A stretch of 64,000 nucleotides of DNA, from NCBI GenBank assembly GCA_964397255.1, contig CAYNHQ010000005.1, forward strand, positions 62,001 to 126,000, in the 5' to 3' direction. Below are positions 41,167 to 50,756 of the stretch, piece after piece. Below the pieces are notes generated by a model. It saw only the letters and a program-made list of their open reading frames with translations. It was not told where the DNA came from and made no database searches. Numbering within the stretch: the first letter of the stretch is position 1; every line of letters begins with the position of its first letter. Origin of the DNA: CAYNHQ01 sp964397255 (lineage in GTDB: Bacteria > Bdellovibrionota_G > JALEGL01 > DATDPG01). The position numbers and the translations under genes were made by a program.

Positions 41167-42102
41167 GTGAGTCCATCGACTTCCTCGACCGATTTCAAAA
41201 ATGTCACGCGCCACCAATCCATCCTAACGAACGAAGTTCTTTCTCTTCTGGCCTGTCGATCCGGCAGAACTTATCTCGATCTTACCGTCGGCGGCGGAGG
41301 ACATAGCGAAGCTCTTTTGCACGCCACCGCTCCACATGGTCGAGTGGTGGGTGTCGATCGTGATGCGCAGGCGCTCAAGATTAGCGGTCAACGTCTTCGG
41401 CCCTTCGGAGCGCGAATAAAACTTTTGTACGGGTCCCTGGGAAAGGTTTCCGAAATCCTGTCGCAAGCTGATCTTGCGGAAGTCCACGGTGTTTTAATTG
41501 ACTGTGGCATTTCCAGCGATCAGCTCGACGACGCCGCGAGGGGCTTCTCATTTCAGCGCGAGGGACCCCTCGACATGCGAATGGATCCGACTCGCGGCAT
41601 CTCGGCGGCCGAATGGCTGGCCCAATCCAGTGAAAGAGAACTGGCCGATGCGATTTATCGCTTTGGAGAAGAACGACTCAGCCGCAGAATCGCCAAGGCG
41701 GTTGTGACAGCCCGGCGATCTCAAAAACTTCAGACGACATTGGATCTCGCCGAAATTGTGGCAGAGGTTTATCCCAAAAAAGCCAGGTCGAAACGGATTC
41801 ATCCCGCGACAAAAACATTTCAAGCGGTACGAATCAAAATAAACGATGAGTTGGACGAGCTCGAGACAGGGCTTCGAGAGCTTCTCCGCGTTCTTCCCCG
41901 TTTTTCTCGTATCGCTGTCATCTCGTTTCACTCCCTGGAAGATCGGATTGTAAAAAAACTCTTTCGTGAAGCCGAGAAAGAGGAGCGGGGCCATATTCTG
42001 ACGAAGCGAGTGATCGTGCCCAGCGATGAGGAAATTCAAGCGAACCCTCGCGCGAGAAGTGCAAAACTTCGGGGATTTGAAATGAGCGGAGGTAGGGCAT
42101 GA
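41167..42102 (+). CDS. rsmH: 16S rRNA (cytosine-1402 N4)-methyltransferase RsmH
   Basis: From GTG 41167 the protein has 311 residues; an earlier ATG at 41137 inside mraZ is possible. HQSILTNEVLSLL, LDLTVGGGGHSEALL (SAM motif), GVLIDCGISSDQLDDAARGFSF and RIAVISFHSLEDRIVKKLF are the family blocks. It methylates N4 of C1402 at the decoding centre. It overlaps ftsL by four bases. Confidence 0.97.
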   Translation: MSPSTSSTDFKNVTRHQSILTNEVLSLLACRSGRTYLDLTVGGGGHSEALLHATAPHGRVVGVDRDAQALKISGQRLRPFGARIKLLYGSLGKVSEILSQADLAEVHGVLIDCGISSDQLDDAARGFSFQREGPLDMRMDPTRGISAAEWLAQSSERELADAIYRFGEERLSRRIAKAVVTARRSQKLQTTLDLAEIVAEVYPKKARSKRIHPATKTFQAVRIKINDELDELETGLRELLRVLPRFSRIAVISFHSLEDRIVKKLFREAEKEERGHILTKRVIVPSDEEIQANPRARSAKLRGFEMSGGRA

Positions 42103-42380
42103 AGCGGGGCTGGTTGGGGGTAGCGGTGTTGGTTTCAACGCTCTTGGCCTCACTCCTTTATGTCAAAGGACGACTGTTGGTGGTGGAGTTGAGTTATTCG
42201 CTTTCACAAAAGGAAGCGGAAAGATCAAAACTCGAGCGAGAACGTCAGGCACTCATGGTCGAGCGGGCCACTCTTCGTTCTCCCGACCGAATTGAAAAAA
42301 TTGCTCGATCGAAACTGGGGCTTCATCACTCATTGTCCGGTGTTTCGATGGTCATTGTTCCTGAGGAAACCCATCCGTGA
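42099..42380 (+). CDS. ftsL: Cell-division protein FtsL
   Basis: A 93-residue bitopic protein with one membrane helix (about 6-23) and a periplasmic coiled coil (SQKEAERSKLERERQAL), ending with the typical DRIEKIARSKLGLHHS. FtsL joins FtsB and FtsQ and activates the FtsWI synthase. Identified mainly from its position between rsmH and ftsI. ATGA overlaps at both ends. Confidence 0.9.
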   Translation: MKRGWLGVAVLVSTLLASLLYVKGRLLVVELSYSLSQKEAERSKLERERQALMVERATLRSPDRIEKIARSKLGLHHSLSGVSMVIVPEETHP

Positions 42381-44329
42381 AACGAACGAGCGATCCGGTC
42401 AAGCCGCGACTGATGTTGGCCCTGGTCGGATTCTTCTGCGGATTTACGGGTCTGGCCGTTCGGGCGCTTGACCTCCATCTTTTTCCGGATCAACGCGTCG
42501 CGCGTATCCAAAAATCCCAAAAAGGGATGGAAGTCGTTCTGTCTCCGCAGCGGGGAAAAATATTTGACTCCAAAGGGCGTGTACTCGCGATGGCGATTTC
42601 GGCTCCATCGGTTTTTGCCGATCCCAGCGCCATAGAGAATCGGAAAAAATTCGCGCGAGCCGTTGCTCCGCTTCTTAAGATGTCATCCGCGCAAATACTT
42701 TCCAAGATCGACAATCCGAAACGAAAATTCACCTGGCTTAAGCGACGGGTGGATCCTGCCGTGGGAGAAAAATTAAAATCGATGAAGCTCGCGGGACTTC
42801 ATTTTACGGAAGAGGGAACGCGCCTCTATCCCGATCGTGAATTGGCCGCCCAGGTCATTGGGGTGGTGGGCAGCGAAGGGGGAGGGCTTGAAGGAATAGA
42901 GCGAGCCTATGATCACCTCCTTCGAAGTCAGGTCATGGTGGTTCGGGCCGATCGCGATGCGCGAGGCCGCGCGATTTACACCGACGGACCTGTCCTTTTG
43001 GAACCCGAGCCGGGTGCCGATCTCTACCTCACCATCGATGCTACGATTCAACACACGCTGGAAAAAGAACTCATGGAAACGGCAAGCGCCGCGCGCCCCC
43101 GTTTTGCCATGGGGATCGTGATGGAGCCGACCACGGGGAAGATTCTGGCGATGGCCTCATACCCTCGCGTAAATCCGAACCGGCTGGATCAATCCTCTCC
43201 AGAGCAGTGGCGGAATCGTCCGGTTGAAGAAGTATTCGAGCCGGGCTCTACGTTTAAGGTTTTTTCCCTTGCCGCGGCTCTGGAAGCCGGCGCGCTTTTG
43301 CCTACCGATAGCATCGATTGTCGAAAGGGATCACTCCGTGTCAGTGGAAAGATGATTCGTACGTTGGAAGATCACGAATGGCTTCATCCACGTGAGATTC
43401 TTAAGTTCTCCGACAACATCGGGACTTCGCGAGTGGCTCTTCGCTTGGGGCGAACGAGACTCTACGACACCCTTCGCGATTTTGGCTTTGGTTCAAAAGT
43501 CGGAATCGATTTTCCCGCGGAGGCACGAGGAATGCTGGCCAAGGGTGCCTACTGGCGCGATGTGGAATTGGCCAATATTTCATTCGGGCAGGGCGTAGGT
43601 GTGACGGCAGTTCAAATGATTTCGGCCCTCTCGGCGGTTGCCAATGATGGCATACGGGTGCGACCCTACTTAGTCGAAAAGGCGATGTTCCCCGATGGAA
43701 GGGAACTTGATTTGAAACGAAATGGATTGCCGCAGCGAGTGATTTCGACGCAAACCGCGCAAACGATACGGCATTGGATGGAAGCAGTGTCCGAACCGGA
43801 CGGCACGGGGGCCAAAGCCGCGATCCCGGGGTATCAAATCGCTGGAAAAACCGGAACGGCTCAGAAAGTGGATCCGGCCACCGGCGAGTACACACACCGG
43901 CTTGTGGCGAGTTCATTTATGGGCTTCGCGCCAAGCGCCGCGCCCCGTCTTTCGGCGCTCATTTTATTTGATGAGCCAGCTAAAGCGGACATGGGAGGAA
44001 TGATTGCGGCTCCCGTTTTCCAAAAAGTGATGGAGGCCTCGCTGGCCTATCTAGGTGTCGCGCCCGATGTCTCTTCGTCCGGCAGAATCGCTCAAGCGTC
44101 GGGCCAGGACTTAGAGTCGCCGCCACTTCCTTCCGATAGCAATAATGTGGCATCGGTGGTCGAAAGCAGTGCCCCAGATTTTCGGGGACTTACCGTCCGT
44201 GAAGTTCTGGATCGTGCTCGTGAATTTTCCGTACGCGTACATGTCGTTGGAAGCGGCGTCGCGGTTCGACAGGAGTTGGCCAAATCAGGAGCCTGGAAAG
44301 TTATCTTCGCCGAAGGGGAGAGAATATGA
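42377..44329 (+). CDS. ftsI: Septal peptidoglycan transpeptidase FtsI with C-terminal PASTA domain
   Basis: A 650-residue class B penicillin-binding protein: membrane helix near residues 13-31, dimerisation domain (RGKIFDSKGRVLAM), and transpeptidase domain with the active Ser in EPGSTFKV (about residue 290), SDN at SDNIGTSR and KTGT in AGKTGTAQKV. After the catalytic domain a single PASTA repeat (PDFRGLTVREVLDRAREFSVRVHVVGSG) closes the chain. FtsI crosslinks septal murein with FtsW. The PASTA extension is not present in enterobacterial FtsI but occurs in Gram-positive and some other lineages. Confidence 0.96.
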   Translation: MKRTSDPVKPRLMLALVGFFCGFTGLAVRALDLHLFPDQRVARIQKSQKGMEVVLSPQRGKIFDSKGRVLAMAISAPSVFADPSAIENRKKFARAVAPLLKMSSAQILSKIDNPKRKFTWLKRRVDPAVGEKLKSMKLAGLHFTEEGTRLYPDRELAAQVIGVVGSEGGGLEGIERAYDHLLRSQVMVVRADRDARGRAIYTDGPVLLEPEPGADLYLTIDATIQHTLEKELMETASAARPRFAMGIVMEPTTGKILAMASYPRVNPNRLDQSSPEQWRNRPVEEVFEPGSTFKVFSLAAALEAGALLPTDSIDCRKGSLRVSGKMIRTLEDHEWLHPREILKFSDNIGTSRVALRLGRTRLYDTLRDFGFGSKVGIDFPAEARGMLAKGAYWRDVELANISFGQGVGVTAVQMISALSAVANDGIRVRPYLVEKAMFPDGRELDLKRNGLPQRVISTQTAQTIRHWMEAVSEPDGTGAKAAIPGYQIAGKTGTAQKVDPATGEYTHRLVASSFMGFAPSAAPRLSALILFDEPAKADMGGMIAAPVFQKVMEASLAYLGVAPDVSSSGRIAQASGQDLESPPLPSDSNNVASVVESSAPDFRGLTVREVLDRAREFSVRVHVVGSGVAVRQELAKSGAWKVIFAEGERI

Positions 44330-45819
44330 CCCTTTCCGAGCTTTTCCAAACGGTACCGGGAGCGAACATCCGTGGAAACGGAAAAACGCTGGTTCGAGGA
44401 ATTGCGATCGACTCGCGGAGCGTCTCTCGGGGAGATTTATTTGTGGCACTTCAGGGAGCTACTTCCGACGGTCGCGCCTTTATTGGCGATGCCATAGCCA
44501 AAGGTGCCTCCGCTATTGCCGCGGAGACGGAAGTCGAATCCCAAAAAATTCCTTTTGTTCAAGCGCCGGAGCTTCGGTCGAATCTGGGCGTTCTTTCTTC
44601 CCGCGTGTACGGCGAGCCTTCCCGTGAGCTCACCGTCGTGGGAGTGACCGGAACAAATGGCAAAACCACAGTTTGCCATTTGGTCGAATCCATTTTTCGT
44701 GCAGCCGGGAAAAAGCCAGGAATTTTAGGAACCGTCGCCTACCGCTGGAACGGCCGAGAAAAAGAAGCACCCCGAACCACTCCGGAAGCGACGGAGCTTC
44801 ATCGAATGCTTCGTGACATGTGCAACGACGGCGTGGATGCCGTTGTCATGGAGTGCTCTTCCCATGGGCTTGAAATGAGAAGGCTCTCGGGACTCGAGCT
44901 GGATGTCGCTGTTTTTACGAATCTGACGCCGGAGCATCTCGATTTTCATTCGACGATGGAAGAATATGGAGCGGCGAAAAAAAAAATATTCGACGACCTT
45001 CTCGCTAAAAGCCGAAAGGTAAAACGGTTCGGAGTTCTCAACGTCGACGATCCGACCGGCGCGAAGTGGAGTAAAGAACTCACACTTCCCATTATCACAT
45101 TTTCCGTCATGGGAGCCGAAGCCGACGTCGTCGTCACCAAAAAAGAGCTTCGACCCGACGGAATCCAAGCGACGTTTCTCTACAAAGAGGAAACCTTCTC
45201 CATTCATTCACCTCTTGTCGGTACTCACAATCTTTCAAACATCGCCACCGCTGCTGCGGTTGGACTCGCGCTCGATTACTCAAAAGAAAGAATTATTCAA
45301 GGGATTGAATCTCTCTCGGGCGTTCCGGGAAGACTCGAACGGGTTCCCAATTCCGAAGGGATCAACGTCTTTGTCGACTATGCACACACCGACGATGCTT
45401 TGGAGAATGTTCTCAAAGCACTCGAACCTCTCCGGCAAAAAAGACTGATTGTTCTTTTCGGCTGCGGTGGCGATCGAGACCGATCGAAACGACCTCGCAT
45501 GGCAAGGGTCGCGGCGAGCGCTGGAGATATTACGGTCATTACATCGGACAATCCTCGGACTGAATCTCCCGATGCGATCGTAGATGAAATTGTAAAAGGT
45601 TTGCCCCCGAGTGTTCCTCTTGTGGAGTGGACTGATGTTGCAACCGCGAAAGGAAAAATGGCACTTCGCGAAGTCGATCGAAGAAAGGCGATCGCTCTCG
45701 CGCTCTCGCTCGCCAAAAGAGGAGACATCCTTCTCATTGCCGGCAAGGGGCATGAAACCTATCAAGAAATCAACGGCGTCAAAATGCCGTTTGATGATCG
45801 AAAGGTGGCACGCGAATGA
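44326..45819 (+). CDS. murE: UDP-MurNAc-L-Ala-D-Glu:meso-diaminopimelate ligase MurE
   Basis: A 497-residue Mur ligase. ATP loop GVTGTNGKTT, central MECSSHGLEMRRL and VFTNLTPEHLDFHSTMEEY, and the C-terminal DNPRTESPDAIVDEI are present. The DNPR motif marks ligases that add meso-diaminopimelate, so the murein is probably of the DAP type. It acts in the cytoplasm on the dipeptide precursor. Overlaps of four bases on both sides. Confidence 0.97.
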   Translation: MTLSELFQTVPGANIRGNGKTLVRGIAIDSRSVSRGDLFVALQGATSDGRAFIGDAIAKGASAIAAETEVESQKIPFVQAPELRSNLGVLSSRVYGEPSRELTVVGVTGTNGKTTVCHLVESIFRAAGKKPGILGTVAYRWNGREKEAPRTTPEATELHRMLRDMCNDGVDAVVMECSSHGLEMRRLSGLELDVAVFTNLTPEHLDFHSTMEEYGAAKKKIFDDLLAKSRKVKRFGVLNVDDPTGAKWSKELTLPIITFSVMGAEADVVVTKKELRPDGIQATFLYKEETFSIHSPLVGTHNLSNIATAAAVGLALDYSKERIIQGIESLSGVPGRLERVPNSEGINVFVDYAHTDDALENVLKALEPLRQKRLIVLFGCGGDRDRSKRPRMARVAASAGDITVITSDNPRTESPDAIVDEIVKGLPPSVPLVEWTDVATAKGKMALREVDRRKAIALALSLAKRGDILLIAGKGHETYQEINGVKMPFDDRKVARE

Positions 45820-47213
45820 AACTTCCTCTCCGCGTCGACACGCTTCTTGCGCTTTCCGATGTAGTGACAGCCACGGGCGGAACTCTTCGAGGAGAAAAAT
45901 CTCTTCGAGTCACAGGAGTTTCGCTCGACAGCCGCGCCGTTCAAAAGGGAGATCTTTTTTTCGCCCTTCATGCCGCTCGGGACGGCCATGAATTTGTCGC
46001 AGATGCTTTCTCCAAAGGCGCTGCCGCGGCGGTCGTTTCGCGCCATGTCGACGGCGCGAACACCATTCAGGTAAGCGATACCACCAAGGCACTTTTAGCT
46101 CTCGGCCGTTATGCGCGCCGTACCTGGGGGAAGAATATTATTTCCATCGGGGGCGCCAACGGAAAAACCACCACCAAAGAGATGACCGCCGCATTGATCG
46201 GCGCCCGCTTCAACGTTTTAAAGACGCCGAGCAACTGGAACAATATGCTTGGATTGTCGCTTACCCTTCTTTTGTTAAAGCCCGAGCATGAAGTCGCGGT
46301 AGTGGAGATGGGAATCAATGACTTCGGAGAAATGACCACACTCGCGACGACGGCTGAACCCAACGTCGGACTCCTGACGAGCATCGGTCCTGCCCACCTG
46401 GAGAAACTGGGCTCTCTCGATGGAGTCGCTCGCGCCGAGGGGGAACTCTTTGCTTACTTGGGAGAAAAGGGAACTGCCGTCGTTAATATTGATGACACGC
46501 GAATTGATGAGGTTTCCAAACAGGCGAAAGGAAATCGAATTACGGTTTCACGGAAAAGTTCAGCCGATGTCATGGTCCGCGTGTTGGAATCCCTCGGAAA
46601 AGAAGGGCTCCTTCTGGATGTGAATTACGGAGGGAAAAAGCTTGAGCTCCGATCTCCTTTTGTCGGAGAACACAATGTGAGCAACCTCTGTTGTGCTCTC
46701 GGCGCGGCCCTGGCCACAGGGGTTCCTTCGGAGGCCATTCAAAAGGGTCTCCATAGTGTGGAGCGACCCGAAATGCGTCTGGAACTCCTGGACATTGAGG
46801 GAGTTCACATCATCAACGATTGTTACAACGCAAATCCAGGTTCGGTTCTCGCCGCACTTCATGTCGGTCGCGACATGAAAGTGGCTCGCCGCTTCGCAGT
46901 TCTCGGCGATATGCTCGAGTTGGGCGATTATTCTCCCCGCGCGCATCGAGACATTGGCATTGAAGCCGCTCACATGCGGTACGATCATCTCTTCGCTGTC
47001 GGCCAATTTGCCGGGGACCTGGGGCAGGGGGCCCTGCAGGGTGGGATGGGACTTCACCAGGTGACGATCGGTAAGTCGCGAAGTGAAACAGCCGAAGCCG
47101 TCGCCACGCTCGCTCGACCAGGAGATCTAATTCTGATCAAGGGATCTCGTGGAATGAAAATGGAAGAAGTGACCGAGAAACTCACCGGGCTCCTTCGAAA
47201 GGGACGAGCCTAA
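45816..47213 (+). CDS. murF: UDP-MurNAc-tripeptide:D-Ala-D-Ala ligase MurF
   Basis: A 465-residue Mur ligase with ATP loop GGANGKTTTKEM, NNMLGLSLTLL, and the C-terminal INDCYNANPGSVLAAL and GDMLELGDYS. It attaches D-Ala-D-Ala, completing the pentapeptide precursor. The stop codon shares one base with the mraY start (TAATG). Confidence 0.97.
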   Translation: MKLPLRVDTLLALSDVVTATGGTLRGEKSLRVTGVSLDSRAVQKGDLFFALHAARDGHEFVADAFSKGAAAAVVSRHVDGANTIQVSDTTKALLALGRYARRTWGKNIISIGGANGKTTTKEMTAALIGARFNVLKTPSNWNNMLGLSLTLLLLKPEHEVAVVEMGINDFGEMTTLATTAEPNVGLLTSIGPAHLEKLGSLDGVARAEGELFAYLGEKGTAVVNIDDTRIDEVSKQAKGNRITVSRKSSADVMVRVLESLGKEGLLLDVNYGGKKLELRSPFVGEHNVSNLCCALGAALATGVPSEAIQKGLHSVERPEMRLELLDIEGVHIINDCYNANPGSVLAALHVGRDMKVARRFAVLGDMLELGDYSPRAHRDIGIEAAHMRYDHLFAVGQFAGDLGQGALQGGMGLHQVTIGKSRSETAEAVATLARPGDLILIKGSRGMKMEEVTEKLTGLLRKGRA

Positions 47214-48277
47214 TGTTTTATCATCTCTTTTATTACCCGCATGGGGTCTTCCGCGTTTTCCGTTACATCAGCTTCCGTGTCGTCATGGCCATGTTGACGG
47301 CGCTCGTCATCGGTTTCGTGCTCGGCCCCTGGCTCATTAATTATTTAAAGAAGAATCAAATCGGCCAGCATGTGCGCGACGACGGGCCTAAGGCTCATCT
47401 TTCCAAGGCGGGGACTCCGACGATGGGGGGAGTTCTCATCATCGCTTCGATGCTCTTTTCGTTCCTCTTATGGGCCCGGCTGGATGTTTCCTACACATGG
47501 ATTGTTGCGCTGACGACACTGGGATATGGGGCTGTGGGATTTTACGACGACTATCTCAAAATTTATCGTAAAAATTCCAAGGGCCTTTCCATGCGGGCGA
47601 AATTGAAATTTCAACTTGGATTTGCCCTCCTCGCTGTCGGAGCGCTCCTGTGGGCTGGGCTTGAAACCAATCTCATGTTTCCGTTTTTCAAAGACGCGCC
47701 GGATATCGGTTGGTGGGGGTTCATTCCCCTGGCGGTTTGCGTGATTGTGGGTGCATCCAATGCCGTAAATTTAACGGACGGCTTGGATGGCCTTGCTATT
47801 GGTCCCGTGCTGGTTGCGGCTTTGGCGTATATCATTTTCACCTATATCGCGGGTCACTCGGAATTCTCCCGCTATCTTCAGGTTCGCTATGTGCCGGGAG
47901 CGGGAGAAGTGGCCGTATTTTGCGGTGCGATTGTCGGAGCGGGATTGGGATTTCTCTGGTTCAACACGTATCCGGCGCAGGTCTTTATGGGAGATGTCGG
48001 ATCTCTCGCTTTGGGCGCAGCGCTTGGAATGGTCGCTCTCGTTTGCAAACAAGAACTGGCGCTGGTGATTGTGGGGGGGATTTTCGTTTTGGAAGCTGCG
48101 TCGGTCATCATTCAGGTCATCTCGTTTAAGACCACGGGCAAACGAATTTTTAAAATGGCGCCCATTCACCATCACTTTGAACTCAAAGGCTGGGCGGAGC
48201 CGAAAGTCATCGTTCGTTTTTGGATCATCTCCATCATTTTGGCCCTTCTCGCACTTTCCACACTGAAACTGAGATGA
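47213..48277 (+). CDS. mraY: Phospho-MurNAc-pentapeptide translocase MraY
   Basis: A 354-residue polytopic enzyme with ten helices. RDDGPKAHLSKAGTPTMGG, GFYDDYLKIYRKNSKGLS, NAVNLTDGLDGLAIG and MAPIHHHFELKGWAEPKVIVRFW are the conserved polyprenyl-phosphate, catalytic Asp and His blocks. It makes lipid I at the inner membrane. Starts one base before the end of murF. Confidence 0.98.
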   Translation: MFYHLFYYPHGVFRVFRYISFRVVMAMLTALVIGFVLGPWLINYLKKNQIGQHVRDDGPKAHLSKAGTPTMGGVLIIASMLFSFLLWARLDVSYTWIVALTTLGYGAVGFYDDYLKIYRKNSKGLSMRAKLKFQLGFALLAVGALLWAGLETNLMFPFFKDAPDIGWWGFIPLAVCVIVGASNAVNLTDGLDGLAIGPVLVAALAYIIFTYIAGHSEFSRYLQVRYVPGAGEVAVFCGAIVGAGLGFLWFNTYPAQVFMGDVGSLALGAALGMVALVCKQELALVIVGGIFVLEAASVIIQVISFKTTGKRIFKMAPIHHHFELKGWAEPKVIVRFWIISIILALLALSTLKLR

Positions 48278-49620
48278 CGATGCCCATGCAAAACTGGAAA
48301 GGAAAAGAAGTAGCTGTGATCGGGGCGGGTGGAAAAACAGGCACTGCCCTTGTGAAATATCTCTGCGCTTCCGGTGCCCTTGTTACGGCATACGATGAGA
48401 AGCCGGAATCGGAATTGCAATTGGGTGCTCTCAAAAATTACCGATTCACGCTGGACATTGGAAAGACTCCGAAGCATCTCGATCGGGCGAAACTCGTTCT
48501 TGTCACGCCGGGGATTTCAGCCGATGTCCCTTACCTTGCAGAAGCGAGAAAGAGAGGAACGCCCGTTTGGGGAGAAGTTGAATTCGCCTCTCATTATATT
48601 TCCACACCGATTCTCGCCGTAACCGGGACGAATGGAAAATCGACGACCACTTCGCTTCTCGGCCACATTCTTTCCACCTGGGGAAAAACAGTTTTTACGG
48701 GAGGAAACCTCGGCGATCCTCTCATTCACGCCGTGGATCGGAAATTCGATTTTATTGTCGCCGAAGTTTCAAGTTTTCAGTTGGAAACCGTGGAGACTTT
48801 TCATCCACGTGTCGGCGTTCTTCTCAATTTATCCCCCAACCACCTTGATCGGCATGGAACAATGGAAAATTACGCGGCGATGAAGACCCGTCTCTTTTCG
48901 CAAATGAAAAAGGGAGATCGAGCCATTCTTTCCGCCGAAGACGATTGGTGCCGAGCGATCGCAAAGAAACTTCAAAGCGACGTCTGGCTTTTTTCCATCT
49001 CCGAAAAGATTCATGCCGACATCGAAGTTCGAAACGGCTCGGTTCATTTTCCGGATGGAGAATCGATTTCTCTTTCCGGTTGGAAACTCCCGGGCCGACA
49101 TAATATAGAGAATGCCGTCGCGGCCATCGCCGCAGCCAGGGCGGTTCATTGTTCTGTCGAAAAGATCGAAAGCGCCCTGGCCACATTCCACGGCCTTCCG
49201 CATCGCCTGGAAGAGCTGGGAGAAATACGAGGAGTTCGATTCATTAATGATTCAAAGAGCACGACACCCGGGGCGGCGATACGCGCCCTCGAGTCTTTCG
49301 ATTCTCCCATCATTTGGATGGCGGGAGGACGGTCGAAAGGAACCTCATACGATCCCATCTCCGTGCTCGCCAAAAAGAAAGCGAAAGCCATCATTCTTTT
49401 TGGTGAAGCGGGACCCACGATGAAGGCGTCTTTCGGAGATCATCCCGTCCGTCTCGTGAAAACCATGCGCGAGGCTTTTCAAACCGCGCTTTCACTCGCG
49501 AAATCGGGAGACGTGGTTCTTTTTTCTCCGGCGAATGCGAGCTTCGACGAATTCAAAGATTTCGAGGAGCGGGGAGAAACGTTTCGGAGATGGGTCGAAT
49601 CGGGGAATCAAGAGCGATGA
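48274..49620 (+). CDS. murD: UDP-MurNAc-L-Ala:D-Glu ligase MurD
   Basis: From ATG 48274, overlapping the mraY TGA, the protein has 448 residues; the frame is open to 48220 but that part lies within mraY. ATP loop TGTNGKSTTTSLL, LNLSPNHLDRHGTMENYAAMK, and INDSKSTTPGAAIRAL are present. It adds D-Glu to UDP-MurNAc-L-Ala. Four-base overlap with ftsW follows. Confidence 0.97.
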   Translation: MTMPMQNWKGKEVAVIGAGGKTGTALVKYLCASGALVTAYDEKPESELQLGALKNYRFTLDIGKTPKHLDRAKLVLVTPGISADVPYLAEARKRGTPVWGEVEFASHYISTPILAVTGTNGKSTTTSLLGHILSTWGKTVFTGGNLGDPLIHAVDRKFDFIVAEVSSFQLETVETFHPRVGVLLNLSPNHLDRHGTMENYAAMKTRLFSQMKKGDRAILSAEDDWCRAIAKKLQSDVWLFSISEKIHADIEVRNGSVHFPDGESISLSGWKLPGRHNIENAVAAIAAARAVHCSVEKIESALATFHGLPHRLEELGEIRGVRFINDSKSTTPGAAIRALESFDSPIIWMAGGRSKGTSYDPISVLAKKKAKAIILFGEAGPTMKASFGDHPVRLVKTMREAFQTALSLAKSGDVVLFSPANASFDEFKDFEERGETFRRWVESGNQER

Positions 49621-50756
49621 CACAGACGATTCGAAAACTCTCGTATGTCGATCCGGTGTTGTTGGCGGCTACGCTCGCGTTGATCATTTTAGGAATGGTG
49701 ATGGTCTATAGCGCGAGCTCTCCTATCGGCATGGAGCGCTATGGAGACGGAGCCTATTTTCTTAAGCGGCATCTTATTGCCGCAGCAGTTGGATTGGTCG
49801 CGATGGGATTGGCCTTTTTTATAAAGACTCGCTGGATCAAAAATCTGGCTCTACCCGGATTGGTTTTGTCCGGCGTGCTTCTCTTGATTACCGCGTTTAC
49901 TTCCGCGGGACACACAGCCAAGGCCTCTACCCGATGGTTGGGGCTGGGAGGGTTCACCTTTCAGCCTTCGGAAATCGCGAAACCACTGATCATCGCCTAT
50001 GTGGCCGCCTATCTTGCCCACAAGAGGGAAGGAATTCGAGATTTTCTGCGGGGTCTTTTCCCTCTCCTCTTAACGATGGCTGCCTTCATTCTTCTGATCT
50101 TGCGCCAGCCGGATTTCGGTACGTCGGTTCTCATGGTCGCCGTTGTGGGAGCGATGCTTTTTGTTGCTCGCGCAAAAACCTGGCATCTGGCTGGGCTGGC
50201 CACGCTGGGGCTTTTGGCCGGAGTTTTTCTAGTCAAGGCCGTGGCTTATCGGCAGCGTCGAGTTCTCGCGTTTATGGATCCCTGGGTGGATCCACGCGGA
50301 GCGGGATTTCAAATCATTCAATCCTTTATTGCGTTCGAACACGGAGGATTGGAGGGGCAGGGCCTCGGGGATGGAACGCAAAAACTCCTTTATCTTCCCG
50401 AAGCACACACGGATTTTATCTACTCCGTCATCGCCGAAGAGTTGGGGGTTCTCGGAAGCATCGCGGTCATTGTATTGTTTGCGTGTCTCGTGGTGCAAGG
50501 GCTTCGCCTCGCACTTCGGATCGGCGAGCCGTTTGCCGCCCAACTCGCTTTTGGAATCACCGCTCTCATTGGATTTCAATCCCTTTTCAATATGGCGGTG
50601 GTGATGGGAATGCTTCCCACGAAAGGAATGACCCTTCCGCTCGTCAGCTATGGAGGAACTTCCCTGATTACAACCATGGCTTCCATCGGGATTCTGCTTT
50701 CGATTTCAGCCACGGTCTCGCAGTCGAAATATCGTCCCACCCGGAGGGCCTTATGA
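49617..50756 (+). CDS. ftsW: Lipid II polymerase FtsW (SEDS family)
   Basis: A 379-residue SEDS protein with about ten helices. Typical blocks are SSPIGMERYGDGAYFLKRHL, GGFTFQPSEIAK, RQPDFGTS, LPEAHTDFIYSVIAEELG and LPLVSYGGTSL. It polymerises septal glycan with FtsI. ATG 49617 overlaps the murD stop; the frame begins at 49590 but the earlier part is unlike FtsW. Confidence 0.97.
   Translation: MTQTIRKLSYVDPVLLAATLALIILGMVMVYSASSPIGMERYGDGAYFLKRHLIAAAVGLVAMGLAFFIKTRWIKNLALPGLVLSGVLLLITAFTSAGHTAKASTRWLGLGGFTFQPSEIAKPLIIAYVAAYLAHKREGIRDFLRGLFPLLLTMAAFILLILRQPDFGTSVLMVAVVGAMLFVARAKTWHLAGLATLGLLAGVFLVKAVAYRQRRVLAFMDPWVDPRGAGFQIIQSFIAFEHGGLEGQGLGDGTQKLLYLPEAHTDFIYSVIAEELGVLGSIAVIVLFACLVVQGLRLALRIGEPFAAQLAFGITALIGFQSLFNMAVVMGMLPTKGMTLPLVSYGGTSLITTMASIGILLSISATVSQSKYRPTRRAL

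Noticed and set aside
40392..41222. Minus-strand open frame of 276 codons opposite mraZ
   Set aside because: It covers mraZ and its operator in antisense; mraZ is certain and the frame has no family features.
49934..50752. A long open frame running upstream of murG through ftsW
   Set aside because: It overlaps ftsW in another frame, has Ser/Arg-rich composition without any fold, and murG starts well at ATG 50753 with an ATGA overlap.
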